A stretch of 46,049 bases of DNA, taken from Planctomycetota bacterium. Its GTDB lineage: Bacteria; Planctomycetota; UBA8742; UBA2392. The translations under genes were made by a program, and so were the position numbers. The DNA lies in NCBI GenBank assembly GCA_020849795.1, contig JADZFR010000034.1, positions 1 through 46,049 of the forward strand, read 5' to 3'. Positions 32,822 to 41,547 of the stretch are shown here, piece after piece; positions within the stretch are counted from its first letter, which is position 1; each line of letters starts with the position of its first letter. The notes under the pieces were generated by a model, which made no database searches, had not been told where the DNA came from, and saw nothing but the letters and a program-made list of their open reading frames with translations.

Positions 32822-34452
32822 GCCAAGGTTTCGATTGGCAAGCGCTGTATCCGCAGGGCGTCAACCGCGCCTATGAACCGCCGCGTAAATACATCTGGCA
32901 GTTTCTCGAAGAGACCGCTCGCAAGTACCCCGAAAAGCCGGCTTTGCTGTTCAACGAGCTGACCGTGCCCTACGGCCGGCTCTGGAACCGGGTGCGCATC
33001 AGCGCCTCTGTGTTGCGCTCGCGCGGCTTCGCTCGCGGCAAGCGCAGCGATCGCGTGATGCTGGTGCTGCCGAACTGCCCCGAGTTTGTCGTGCACTACT
33101 ACGCCGCGCTGCGGGCCGACATGGTCGTTGTGGCGGTCAATCCCAAGCTCACGCGCGACGAGTTACTGCCGCTGATCGTGGACACTGAACCCCGCGCCGC
33201 TTTTGTGCACGTCGATTGCGCCGGCGAGTTCGAAGCCGCCCGCGTCGCCGCCCACGTGCGCGAGCCAAAGGTCTTCTATGTGCGCAGCGGCCACGAGTTC
33301 AAACCGGGCCGCGGCGACTCCAGCGTGTTGCCGCAGGTGCTTGGCGAACCAGACCCGTCTGAAAGCCGCACCGACCTGGACGTTGCCGTGCTGCAATACA
33401 CCAGCGGCACCACCGGCGGCCTGAAGGCGGCCATGATCAGCCACCGCAACCTGGTGGCCAACGCCGAGCAGAACAACAGGTGGTTCGGCTGGAACGAACG
33501 CGACGTAATCCTGGGTGCGCTGCCGCTGTGCCACACCTGGGGCATGTGCTGCGTGATGAACGCCGCGATTGCCGCCGGCGCCACAATCTCGCTGATCGAA
33601 GAGTTCAATGCCGCGCGCGTTGTGGAAGAAATCGAGAACCATGCCGTCACCGTCGCCTACGGTTCCGGCACGATGTTCCAGCGCATTCTGGATTCCGCGG
33701 GCGAAAGTGCATCCGACGCGTTTGCCTCGCTGCGCTACGTCAAAGCCGGTGCGATGCTGATCGACCGCACGTTGAACGAGCGCTGGGCGGGTGCCGTCCC
33801 GGAAGTCCCGATGATCAACGGCTACGGCCTGACCGAGGCGTCGCCCGAAGTCACCAACAACCCCCCCGGCCGCGTGAAGGTGGGCACCGTCGGGCTGCCG
33901 TTGCCCGGTACCGACCTGCGCCTGTGCCACCCCGAAGCGCCCGAGACGCCGGTTGAGCCGGGCCAGGAAGGCGAGATCCAGGTGCGCGGCCCGCAGGTGA
34001 TGCTGGGCTACTGGAGCGAGCCCGCGGCGACAAGGCTGGCGATTCTGCCGGGCGGATGGCTGCGCACAGGCGACATCGGCGCGTTCGACGAAGAAGGCTA
34101 TCTGCGCATTGTCGACCGGTTGAAAGACCTGATCAAGTTTCGCGGCAACAGCATCGCACCGGGCGAGGTAGAAAAGCTGCTGCTGACGCACCCCGGCGTG
34201 CGTGAAGCCTGTGTCGTGGGCATGCCCGATGCCGCTGACGGCGAAGTGCCGGTAGCTTTTGTCGTGCTGAAGGAAGGCGCACCGCTGGATGTGACCGACC
34301 TGCCGGATTTTGTAGAGCCGCACCTGGCCAGCTTCAAACGGCCAAGGCGCTTTCACATCGTGCACGAGATCCCGAAGAATCACGTGGGCAAGCCACTAAG
34401 GCGCGTCCTGCGCGAAATGCCCGAACCCGGCGCCCCCGGCCTCGCGAAATGA
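32818..34452 (+). CDS. Long-/medium-chain acyl-CoA synthetase
   Basis: A 544-residue adenylate-forming ligase. The AMP-binding motif YTSGTTGGLKAAM lies near residue 195, GYGLTEASPEV near 340, the GWLRTGDIGAF hinge near 415, and the catalytic Lys is in PKNHVGKPL near the end. It activates a carboxylic acid to the acyl-CoA via acyl-AMP. The start is GTG at 32818, overlapping the thioesterase stop in GTGA, with AAGGGG eight bases upstream. The specific acid is not known; the thioesterase partner favours a fatty or aromatic acid. Confidence 0.9.
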   Translation: MSQGFDWQALYPQGVNRAYEPPRKYIWQFLEETARKYPEKPALLFNELTVPYGRLWNRVRISASVLRSRGFARGKRSDRVMLVLPNCPEFVVHYYAALRADMVVVAVNPKLTRDELLPLIVDTEPRAAFVHVDCAGEFEAARVAAHVREPKVFYVRSGHEFKPGRGDSSVLPQVLGEPDPSESRTDLDVAVLQYTSGTTGGLKAAMISHRNLVANAEQNNRWFGWNERDVILGALPLCHTWGMCCVMNAAIAAGATISLIEEFNAARVVEEIENHAVTVAYGSGTMFQRILDSAGESASDAFASLRYVKAGAMLIDRTLNERWAGAVPEVPMINGYGLTEASPEVTNNPPGRVKVGTVGLPLPGTDLRLCHPEAPETPVEPGQEGEIQVRGPQVMLGYWSEPAATRLAILPGGWLRTGDIGAFDEEGYLRIVDRLKDLIKFRGNSIAPGEVEKLLLTHPGVREACVVGMPDAADGEVPVAFVVLKEGAPLDVTDLPDFVEPHLASFKRPRRFHIVHEIPKNHVGKPLRRVLREMPEPGAPGLAK

Positions 34453-34477
34453 CCACACCCCGCGGTGGGCGAGTGAC

Positions 34478-35269
34478 CTAGTCCTTCTTCGGCCAGTACT
34501 GGCGCAGGTCTTCGTAGCTGGGTGGGAACGTGCCTGTGTACTTCATGAACTGCGGAATCGGGTAGCGCACGCCGCCTTTGTGCGTGCCTTCCAGACCATC
34601 GACCAGCGTTTCCGCAAATGCCCACGGCATGCTGAACGCCATTTCGTGATCTTGCGTCTGGCCGAAAATCCGGTCGCCGTAGCAGGGCAGAATCACCTGC
34701 GGCTTGCCCGTCTGCATCGTCTCGATCACTTCGTCGGCGCAGTCGGTGCGGCCTGAGAAGCGCGAATGGATGTATCCCCCACTCTCCCACAGCGCGCCCG
34801 TCACCAGCCGCATCACCTGCGCCGGGTTGCCGAACACCAGCACCACGTCGGGCTGCCAGTCAATGCGGCCCAGCGGCCCGCTGACCATCGCGAAGTATTC
34901 GCCGAAGTTGAAGCACGGGGCCGCGGCCTCGGTCTTCTTGCCTGCGGCGGCGTCTTTCGTGTACATGCCGGCGCAGCAGTGGCCTTCGTCAAAGTGCGGC
35001 ACACGCGGCTCAAACCCGAACAGCGTGGCGCCGATCGGGCAACTGATGTCCTCGCGGCTGACCGCAATCGTCCAGCCGTAGTGGCGGCTGATGCTCATGG
35101 CCTGGCACAGCGCGCTTGAAATTTTCATGTCGCGGCCGGGACGCTTGGCCTTTTCCGGGATCTCTGCGGCGCTGCGCACCATCTTGATTGCCAGCGGCAA
35201 GGTGGCCGGGCGCACATGCTGCTCAATCGCGTCATTCAGGCTTTTTGGGCTGATCGTTGTCTTCGTCAT
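34478..35269 (-). CDS. DUF169 family protein
   Basis: A 263-residue cytosolic protein of the DUF169 family, whose function is not established. Cys residues are frequent: SCPIGATLFG, EGHCCAGMY and LPCYGDRIFG are seen and may bind a metal or cofactor. The ATG at 35269 was chosen because GAGGAG lies eight bases upstream. The gene starts inside the lgt reading frame and overlaps its last 38 bases, so both are likely read from one transcript. The convergent acyl-CoA synthetase ends 25 bases away. No signal peptide is present. Confidence 0.8.
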   Translation of the reverse strand: MTKTTISPKSLNDAIEQHVRPATLPLAIKMVRSAAEIPEKAKRPGRDMKISSALCQAMSISRHYGWTIAVSREDISCPIGATLFGFEPRVPHFDEGHCCAGMYTKDAAAGKKTEAAAPCFNFGEYFAMVSGPLGRIDWQPDVVLVFGNPAQVMRLVTGALWESGGYIHSRFSGRTDCADEVIETMQTGKPQVILPCYGDRIFGQTQDHEMAFSMPWAFAETLVDGLEGTHKGGVRYPIPQFMKYTGTFPPSYEDLRQYWPKKD

Positions 35270-36719
35270 CGGCAAGCTCCTCTGTAAGCTGCGTATCGGC
35301 GCCGTGGGGCCCGCCGTGCCTGGCCTCTTGCGCGGCGTGTTCTGCGTCCCACTCGACTTGCTTTTTCGCCAGTGCCTCGTGCACCTTCTCGATGCCCGCA
35401 ATCTCGCCGGCGCCGGTGCTGCCGCCCATGCCGGTTTCGACGACTGACACCGGCGCCTCCTTAATCGTGTCGGACTTGTCGGGCGGATACATCTTCATGT
35501 CGGCGATCACTTTGCCAAAACGCCAGAAGTAGAGCATCGCGCACAAGCCAAAAGCAGCCATGCCAAGGCTGAGCAACTGGCCCATGCTCAGGCCCATGAA
35601 GACCGTGCCAAGTTCATTGCCCTGGCCCTGGAACTGGACGTCTGGCTGGCGCCAGAACTCGCCAATGAAGCGCGCAATCGGATAGGCCGTGAAGAAGCCG
35701 GCGGCAACCATACCCGCGCGCTTCACGCGCCGGCGAAACCACAACAGAAACAGCAACACCAGCAGGCCTTCAAGCAGCAGTTGGTAAAGCTGGCTGGGAT
35801 GGCGCGGCGTGGTCACGAGCGAGAACTCGCCGAACCACAAGTGACCCGGCGTGTCATGGGCCATGTAGGTGTGCGTGCCGTCGGCTTGCGGCACAAGTAG
35901 CTCATAGCCTTGCAGGTACGCATCCGGGTTTCGGTACAGCACCGTGGCGCCGCCGTGGTCAATCACACCGCCGGGGTTTGCTTCATTCAGACTTTTGAGC
36001 CAGAGCTCGGCCTGGGCCGGGTCTTCCGGCTTGCTCATGCGTTCCCAAAGTGTGTTGCCGGCGAACACGACCGGATTGCCCTTGCCGCTGCGCACCGGAA
36101 AGCGCATGGCCCACGGAAGCCAGTCGGCGGCTTCGCGGCCATACAGCTCAGCGTTCATGAAATTGGCCAGGCGAATCCAGATCACGCCGAATGCGGCGCT
36201 GATCGTGCCGACATCGCAGATGATCGAAAGCGGCGCCTTGCGACCGCTGCGCAGCCACCAGATCAGCGCCATGGCGGCCGTGCCGAACGCCGCGCCGTGG
36301 CTGGCCATGCCCGACCAGTTCAGGAAGATGCGGCGCAACTGGTCTTGCGTATCGACCGGGCCATACGGCGGCGGGCCAAAATAGAAATCCGGGTTGTAAA
36401 TGAAGATGTACGCGGTCTTGGCGCCGACCAGCACGCCGATCATTGCCAGCAGCAACGCGTCGTAGGCGACGTGCGGCTTGATCCTGATCCAGTCCTGCTT
36501 GCGAAAACGCCCGAACCAGAACAGCACGCCGATGAACGCAATCAGGTAGCACAGGTAATAAAAATCAAGAATGATCTCGCCGCCGCCGCCCGTCCAGTCG
36601 CTGATGCCGCTGGTGCTGAGCAACCAGCGGTCATAGATCACCAGCCCGTCCGACCAGCGCAAAAGCGTGGTCGTGAACCAGTCGAAAGCCAACCGCGGAT
36701 GATCAAGTGCTGCAAGCAT
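35232..36719 (-). CDS. lgt: Prolipoprotein diacylglyceryl transferase, enlarged
   Basis: A 495-residue Lgt, which adds the diacylglycerol to lipobox cysteines at the inner membrane. Key family motifs are seen: SHGAAFG with His141, the RLANFMNAELYGR signature with Arg183, Asn186 and Glu191, HPSQLYQ and RFIGEFWRQPD. The usual length is 260-300. Two parts are extra: a soluble insertion at about residues 205-300 between the signature and HPSQLY, and a hydrophilic tail of about 85 residues from 410. Six or seven membrane helices are visible. The ATG at 36719 is favoured. Lipoproteins in this window are likely substrates. Confidence 0.88.
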   Translation of the reverse strand: MLAALDHPRLAFDWFTTTLLRWSDGLVIYDRWLLSTSGISDWTGGGGEIILDFYYLCYLIAFIGVLFWFGRFRKQDWIRIKPHVAYDALLLAMIGVLVGAKTAYIFIYNPDFYFGPPPYGPVDTQDQLRRIFLNWSGMASHGAAFGTAAMALIWWLRSGRKAPLSIICDVGTISAAFGVIWIRLANFMNAELYGREAADWLPWAMRFPVRSGKGNPVVFAGNTLWERMSKPEDPAQAELWLKSLNEANPGGVIDHGGATVLYRNPDAYLQGYELLVPQADGTHTYMAHDTPGHLWFGEFSLVTTPRHPSQLYQLLLEGLLVLLFLLWFRRRVKRAGMVAAGFFTAYPIARFIGEFWRQPDVQFQGQGNELGTVFMGLSMGQLLSLGMAAFGLCAMLYFWRFGKVIADMKMYPPDKSDTIKEAPVSVVETGMGGSTGAGEIAGIEKVHEALAKKQVEWDAEHAAQEARHGGPHGADTQLTEELADDEDNDQPKKPE

Positions 36720-36749
36720 CAATTACTCGCCACCCTGATTGACGTTCCG

Positions 36750-36777
36750 AACAGCGAATGACCAATAACCAGTGTAC
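36750..36777. repeat. Short heptamer array (single arm)
   Basis: Four 7-base units begin AACAGCG, then AATGACC, and continue with AATAACC. They match the left arm of the inverted element between fabH and fabD. They lie in the 93-base spacer between pheT and lgt. Confidence 0.6.
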
Positions 36778-36812
36778 GTGCCCGCCCGACAGCAGGGGTT
36801 GCCTAATTGCCC

Positions 36813-38870
36813 TTACCCGCGAAGTGTTCCTTGCAACTGGCTGCTGATGGCCGCGATGGCCGCATCCATCTGCGCGTTGATTTCTTCGGTGGTCAGTGTG
36901 CGCTCGTCGTGGCGAAAGCTCAGCCGGAACGCGAGGCTCTTCTTGCCCGCGCCGATCTGTTTGCCCGTGAACTCGTCGAACAACTCGACCGCGCGCAGCG
37001 TGGCATCGCAGGCTTTGCCGACCACTGACTGCACCTCGGCCCAGGTTACGGCGGCATCGAACACGAAGGCCAGGTCGCGCTCTGCCGTCGGGAAGCGCGG
37101 CAGTTCGGCCAGCTTCGGAACTTCCAGCCAGGCTTCGACCAGCGTCGTCATGTCCAGCTCACCCACGGCGGCGGGGCCCTCGGCGTCGTACTCTTTCAGC
37201 GCTGCCGGCGACGGCTCGCCAATTGCGCCGAGCAACTTGCCGCCCAGCACGAGTCTCGCTGCACGCCCCTGCGCAAAGATCGCGTCCTCCATCGGCTCAA
37301 CTGCCAGCGCGGCCCTGACCCGCAGAGCATCCAGCAACGCCTCGATCGCGCCCTTGAGGTCAAAGTAGTCGCGACCCAGCAGGCCCAGCAGTTCGCGCTC
37401 GCCGGTCTTTGTGCCATCGGTGCTGGGGTGAAACACGTTGGCACACTCGTAGAGCCGCACGCCCCTGGCGTTCTGGCGCTCGTTGGTGGCCAATGCCAGC
37501 AGAAGGCTGCCAAGCAGGTTGCGTCGCAGTGACGGCAAGCCGGCGTTCACGGGATTGCGCGCCTCAAGCCGCGCCGCGCTTTTGCTGAACTGGCTGAACT
37601 GTGCGACGTCACCCTGCGCCTTCACAAAGGTATCCGTGAGCGCCTCGCTGAACCCCATGCCGCGCAAGGCCTCGCCGATGGCGCGCCGTACGCGCTGGCG
37701 ACGCGTCAGCTTGTTCGTGGCGACGGGCATGCGCAACGGGGCGGGTATGCGCTCGAGGCCGTGGATGCGGCCGACTTCTTCAACAAGGTCGATCGGCTTG
37801 AGCAGGTCCCGGCGAAAGCTCGGCACCGCCACGGTCACGCTGTCGGCGGCTTGCGCAGACACCGGCACGTCCAGCCCACCGAAGATGGCTGCCACGGCGG
37901 GTGCCGCGACCTCAATGCCCAGCGAACGCGAGATGTCGCGTGCCGTCACGGTCACGCTGCGGGTTTCAGACTTTGCTGCCCCTGCCTCAAGCACGCCGTC
38001 CAGCACCTCGCCGCCCGCGACCTCAAGAATCAACTGCACGGCGCGGCGGCTTGCCGCAACCACGCCGGCGGGGTCCACCCCGCGCTCGAAGCGGTAGCTG
38101 CTGTCGCTTTCGAGCTCATGGCGCCGGCTGGTGGCGCGAATGCCCTGCGGTTCAAAGTACGCGCTTTCCAGCAGCACGTCCGTCGTCTTTGCGGTCACGC
38201 CGCTGGTCAGGCCGCCCATGATGCCGCCGATGGCCTGCGGCCTTTCGGCGTCGCAGATGACCAGCGTAAGGGCGTCGCATTTGACGGAGGCTCGCTCCGG
38301 CTCAGGCTTGTCGCGCTTGCGGTCGACCAGCGGGTCAAAACGCTCGCCGGCTTTGGCCATGCGCACGACAATGCGCTTGCCGGCAAGCTGGTTCAGGTCA
38401 AAGGCGTGCAGCGGCTGGCCGGTTTCGTACAGCACGAAGTTGGTGACGTCCACGACGTTGTTGATCGGCTTGAGGCCAATGCCCTCAAGGCGCTTGCGAA
38501 GCCACTCAGGCGACGGGCCAACCTTGACGCCGCGGATGACCTGCGCCGTGTAGTGCGGGCAGGCCTTGAGCGCGTCGGGTTCGATCACAACGCTGGAGAC
38601 CTGATCGGCCTTGGTGTTGGCAGATTGGTATTCGACTTTCGGGTGCTGCACACGCTTGCCGGTGGTGGCGGCAAGTTCGCGGGCCAAGCCGATCACGCTC
38701 AGGCAGTCAGTACGGTTGCTGGTAACCTCAAGGGTGAAGCAGACGTCGTCGCCGACTTCGTCGAAGCCTTCCACTTCCGTGCCGGCCAGAGTCAGCTTGT
38801 CGGCAACCTCGCGCGCCGAGAGGCCGCTGCCGACGTAGCTTTCCAGCCACCTGTATGTTGTCTTCATCAT
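36813..38870 (-). CDS. pheT: Phenylalanyl-tRNA synthetase beta chain, short form
   Basis: A 685-residue beta subunit of PheRS. Standard forms have about 790 residues because of an EMAP-like tRNA-binding domain near residues 40-150. Here the sequence passes directly from TLAGTEVEGFDEVG to the LEVTSNRTDCLSVIG segment, so that domain is missing. The B3/B4 editing and B5 regions follow, and the C-terminal ferredoxin-fold anticodon-binding domain is intact to the end. Short PheT forms are known in planctomycetes. Two adjacent ATGs (38870 and 38867) follow GGAG. The partner pheS is not in this window. Confidence 0.93.
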   Translation of the reverse strand: MMKTTYRWLESYVGSGLSAREVADKLTLAGTEVEGFDEVGDDVCFTLEVTSNRTDCLSVIGLARELAATTGKRVQHPKVEYQSANTKADQVSSVVIEPDALKACPHYTAQVIRGVKVGPSPEWLRKRLEGIGLKPINNVVDVTNFVLYETGQPLHAFDLNQLAGKRIVVRMAKAGERFDPLVDRKRDKPEPERASVKCDALTLVICDAERPQAIGGIMGGLTSGVTAKTTDVLLESAYFEPQGIRATSRRHELESDSSYRFERGVDPAGVVAASRRAVQLILEVAGGEVLDGVLEAGAAKSETRSVTVTARDISRSLGIEVAAPAVAAIFGGLDVPVSAQAADSVTVAVPSFRRDLLKPIDLVEEVGRIHGLERIPAPLRMPVATNKLTRRQRVRRAIGEALRGMGFSEALTDTFVKAQGDVAQFSQFSKSAARLEARNPVNAGLPSLRRNLLGSLLLALATNERQNARGVRLYECANVFHPSTDGTKTGERELLGLLGRDYFDLKGAIEALLDALRVRAALAVEPMEDAIFAQGRAARLVLGGKLLGAIGEPSPAALKEYDAEGPAAVGELDMTTLVEAWLEVPKLAELPRFPTAERDLAFVFDAAVTWAEVQSVVGKACDATLRAVELFDEFTGKQIGAGKKSLAFRLSFRHDERTLTTEEINAQMDAAIAAISSQLQGTLRG

Positions 38871-38885
38871 GGCGACGCTCCACTT

Positions 38886-38905
38886 GCGGGGCACGACTGC
38901 CCCGC
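38886..38905. repeat. Short palindrome, 8-bp stem
   Basis: GCGGGGCA and TGCCCCGC flank a CGAC loop in the spacer between ctpA-like and pheT genes. It has no T-run. It belongs with the GGGGC palindromes at 8639, 23723 and 27954. Confidence 0.5.
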
Positions 38906-38928
38906 CGCTGCTGATTCGTGCAAGCGTT

Positions 38929-40269
38929 CTATTTCACGACGACAGGAACGCCAGACAGGAAATCCAGCGCTGCCAGAAGCATGCGGTCTTCCTGGTCCCA
39001 CCATTGACTCGCGGCCTTGACTTCATCCCGGTTGTAGCGCGCGGTGCGGGCAGCCAACCGGGCGCGCACGCGCGACTGTTCGCCGTTCTTCCATTCGACC
39101 AGCAAGTCCGGCTGGATGCCGCCGGATTCGCCGCCCTTGCCGTTCTGCACGCGGCGCCCCAGCGGCGTGAAGTACTGAGTGGTCGTGATGTTGACTGTGT
39201 AGTTCGGGTCGGCGTCCAGCTTGTAGATCGTCTGCACCACACCCTTGCCGAAGCTGCGCGTGCCGATCACATACGCGCGCCCGTGGTCTTTCAACGCCCC
39301 GGTGACCAGTTCGCTGGCGCTGGCGGTGCCATCGTCGATGAGCAGCACCACCGGCAGCGACGTGATTGCTGTTTCGTCGCGGGTCTTGATTACCCGGTCG
39401 CCTTCGCGATTTGAGTCGCGCGATGACCGCGTGAACGTGATCAACGCGTCTTTCTCACTCAGCAGGCTGTCCACGATGTCGCTGGCCGTGTTCACGCGTC
39501 CGCCGCCGTTGCCGCGCAGGTCGATCACCCAGCCTTCTGCACCCTGGGCAGCCAGGTCTTCGATGGCCGCCTTGAACTGTTCAAACGTGTTGGCCACAAA
39601 CTCGCCGATGCGCAGGTAGCCGAACTTGCGGCCGTTGCTTTCTTCGATGTGCACGTCATGGACGCTGAAGCTTTCCACGCGCGAGCGGGTGACTTCAAAC
39701 TCCATGCGTTTGGCCTTGGGGTCGGTGCCGCTGTCGGTCTTGCCGCCGCGCAGCACCGCCACGTTCACCACCGAGTTCTCAACCTTGCTCTTGATGCGCA
39801 GTGTCGAGCTCTCAAAGGGCTGCCCGAGAATGCTTACGCCATCCACGGCCACGATCACGTCATCTTTCAGCATGCCGGCTTTGTCGGCGCCGCCGTTTTG
39901 TTCGACGCGGGTGACGTGAAGGCTGCCGTCATCGTTGAGCTGGATGTTCACGCCGATGCCGAAGAACTGGCCCTCAAGGTCCATGTCCTGGCCCTTGGTC
40001 GCAACCGGCGGCAGCACGCGCGTGTAGCGGTCGCCGGTGCCCTGTGCCAAACCCTGCAGCGCGGCGTTGCGCAACTCTTCTTCGCTCAACTCGCCGTCGT
40101 AGTGGGCCAGCAGCTTGGCGCGCACTTCAAGGTAAAGCTCAAGGTCTTTCTCGACGCCCTCGGTGCCGGTCGGCGCCGGGTCGCCGGGCCGCACCAGCAA
40201 CAAAGTCAGCACGCCCGCAATGACCAGCACGGGCAGAAAGGCAAAGCTGACGATGAAGTAACGGTTCAT
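38929..40269 (-). CDS. C-terminal processing protease (CtpA/S41)
   Basis: A 446-residue S41 protease with an N-terminal membrane anchor or signal (about residues 5-25), a PDZ domain (about 95-180) and the catalytic domain. The nucleophile is Ser317 in DGTASASE and the base is Lys342 in SFGKGV; the 25-residue distance matches the Tsp/CtpA family. It processes or degrades proteins in the periplasm by recognising C-termini. The ATG at 40269 was chosen; a TTG two codons upstream is less likely. It follows pheT's upstream spacer and precedes the rhomboid-like gene by 22 bases. Confidence 0.92.
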   Translation of the reverse strand: MNRYFIVSFAFLPVLVIAGVLTLLLVRPGDPAPTGTEGVEKDLELYLEVRAKLLAHYDGELSEEELRNAALQGLAQGTGDRYTRVLPPVATKGQDMDLEGQFFGIGVNIQLNDDGSLHVTRVEQNGGADKAGMLKDDVIVAVDGVSILGQPFESSTLRIKSKVENSVVNVAVLRGGKTDSGTDPKAKRMEFEVTRSRVESFSVHDVHIEESNGRKFGYLRIGEFVANTFEQFKAAIEDLAAQGAEGWVIDLRGNGGGRVNTASDIVDSLLSEKDALITFTRSSRDSNREGDRVIKTRDETAITSLPVVLLIDDGTASASELVTGALKDHGRAYVIGTRSFGKGVVQTIYKLDADPNYTVNITTTQYFTPLGRRVQNGKGGESGGIQPDLLVEWKNGEQSRVRARLAARTARYNRDEVKAASQWWDQEDRMLLAALDFLSGVPVVVK

Positions 40270-40291
40270 GCGCAAGCACTCCGACGCTGTT

Positions 40292-41314
40292 TCAATCTTT
40301 CTTACGCTTGCTCTGGCTGTCGAGGAACTTCTTTTCGCCGCGCGTCAGGCTGGTGATGCCGCTGGCGCTGATCTTGGCAAGTATCGCGTCAAGCTGGCCC
40401 TTCTCGGCTGCTGCCGCCTCGGCTTGCCTGGCCGCTTCGCGCTCAATCTTTTCCAGCGTCTTTCGCTCGCGATCGCGCTGCTTCGCCGCCGCCGGGTCTT
40501 CGTCGTCGTACGTGTGCAGGTAGCCGCGCTTGCTCCATGGCTCGTCGGCGGCTTCAACGCCGACCTTGGGCAGCGCGCCCTTGTTCTTTAGGGCCTGCAT
40601 GAACACCGCGCCGAAAGCGGCCCCCCACAGCAGTTGCGTCGGGCTAACGCCGATTTCGCCACCCGCAAACAGCGCCATCATCACGTTGATGGCCAGCAGC
40701 ACACCAATCACGACGGCCATCACCCGTTTCAACGGCCAGCCGCCGATCGAGCGCTGGTTCGGCAAGATCCAAAGCAACCCGACAAAGCACGCCACCACTC
40801 CCGGCCCGCAGCCCATGATCACGACTTGCTGGCGCCCGGGCTGGATCAGCGCATCGCTGAAGCCTGCCATCAGGTTGGCGGCAACGCAGGCACCGATAAA
40901 CAGAAGCAGAAAGCGGCGACGGCCCAGCGGCTCCTCAAGCGACTTGCCGGCAAAGTAGACGAAGATTGTGTCAAGCACGGCGCTGAAAATCCCGGGCGCC
41001 ACAAGCCAACTGGTCGCTGCTTTCCAGTAACCCGGCGAGTAACCCTGCACCCACGGCGTAATGTCACTGGCGGTCAGCACGAACAGCTTGCGCGCCCACC
41101 ACGCCTGGCGACCCTCGACTGCTGATGCCGCCCAGAACTCGGCAACGCTTGCGGTTTTGAGCGAGCCCACGTACTGAATCGTGTCGGAAACGACCAAGCC
41201 GCTGATGAACCCGGCCACAACGGTGATGATCAGCCCAAGCGTTGCGGGGCCGACCCCGCGGGAAAGCTCAAATCGAGGTTTGGCGCGAAAATAGTCTCGA
41301 TCTTCGTAACCCAT
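40292..41314 (-). CDS. Rhomboid-like membrane protein with DUF6576-type tail
   Basis: A 340-residue protein with about six membrane helices in the first 240 residues and a long charged coiled region. The helix that should hold the rhomboid nucleophile reads GCGPGVVACFVG, with no Ser at the usual GxSG position, so proteolytic activity is doubtful. The C-terminal ILAKISASGITSLTRGEKKF matches the short helical domain often found on bacterial rhomboids (DUF6576-like). The start is uncertain: the ATG at 41314 resembles related proteins, while one at 41332 adds six residues. It is 22 bases upstream of the CtpA-like protease gene. Confidence 0.75.
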   Translation of the reverse strand: MGYEDRDYFRAKPRFELSRGVGPATLGLIITVVAGFISGLVVSDTIQYVGSLKTASVAEFWAASAVEGRQAWWARKLFVLTASDITPWVQGYSPGYWKAATSWLVAPGIFSAVLDTIFVYFAGKSLEEPLGRRRFLLLFIGACVAANLMAGFSDALIQPGRQQVVIMGCGPGVVACFVGLLWILPNQRSIGGWPLKRVMAVVIGVLLAINVMMALFAGGEIGVSPTQLLWGAAFGAVFMQALKNKGALPKVGVEAADEPWSKRGYLHTYDDEDPAAAKQRDRERKTLEKIEREAARQAEAAAAEKGQLDAILAKISASGITSLTRGEKKFLDSQSKRKKD

Positions 41315-41422
41315 TACCGGGCCATGAGACATGAGGAAAACTGGTTGGCAAGCGGGCGCCGGGCGGCGGTCCACTCGCCCAATGTGACCAATGGCAGTGG
41401 CCTAGTACAATCTAACTGTAAA

Positions 41423-41448
41423 TGGCCCTTGGGATTGGGCCAATTTTT
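41423..41448 (+). terminator. Hairpin with T-run ahead of the HD-GYP gene
   Basis: TGGCCC at 41423-41428 and GGGCCA at 41437-41442 form a 6-bp stem with an 8-base loop, followed by ATTTTT. It lies 100 bases before the HD-GYP start and could be an attenuator or a terminator of an unknown plus-strand RNA. A TACAAT box lies just upstream (41407-41412). The remaining 233-base spacer shows nothing else clear. Confidence 0.45.
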
Positions 41449-41547
41449 CCTAAATTCTTAAGAGTTAGTTAACCGGTCAGTGTCGATGTGGTTATCGGAC
41501 CACGACGGTCCAATGCTATCAGGCGACACCAATCCGGCAGGCTGTGC

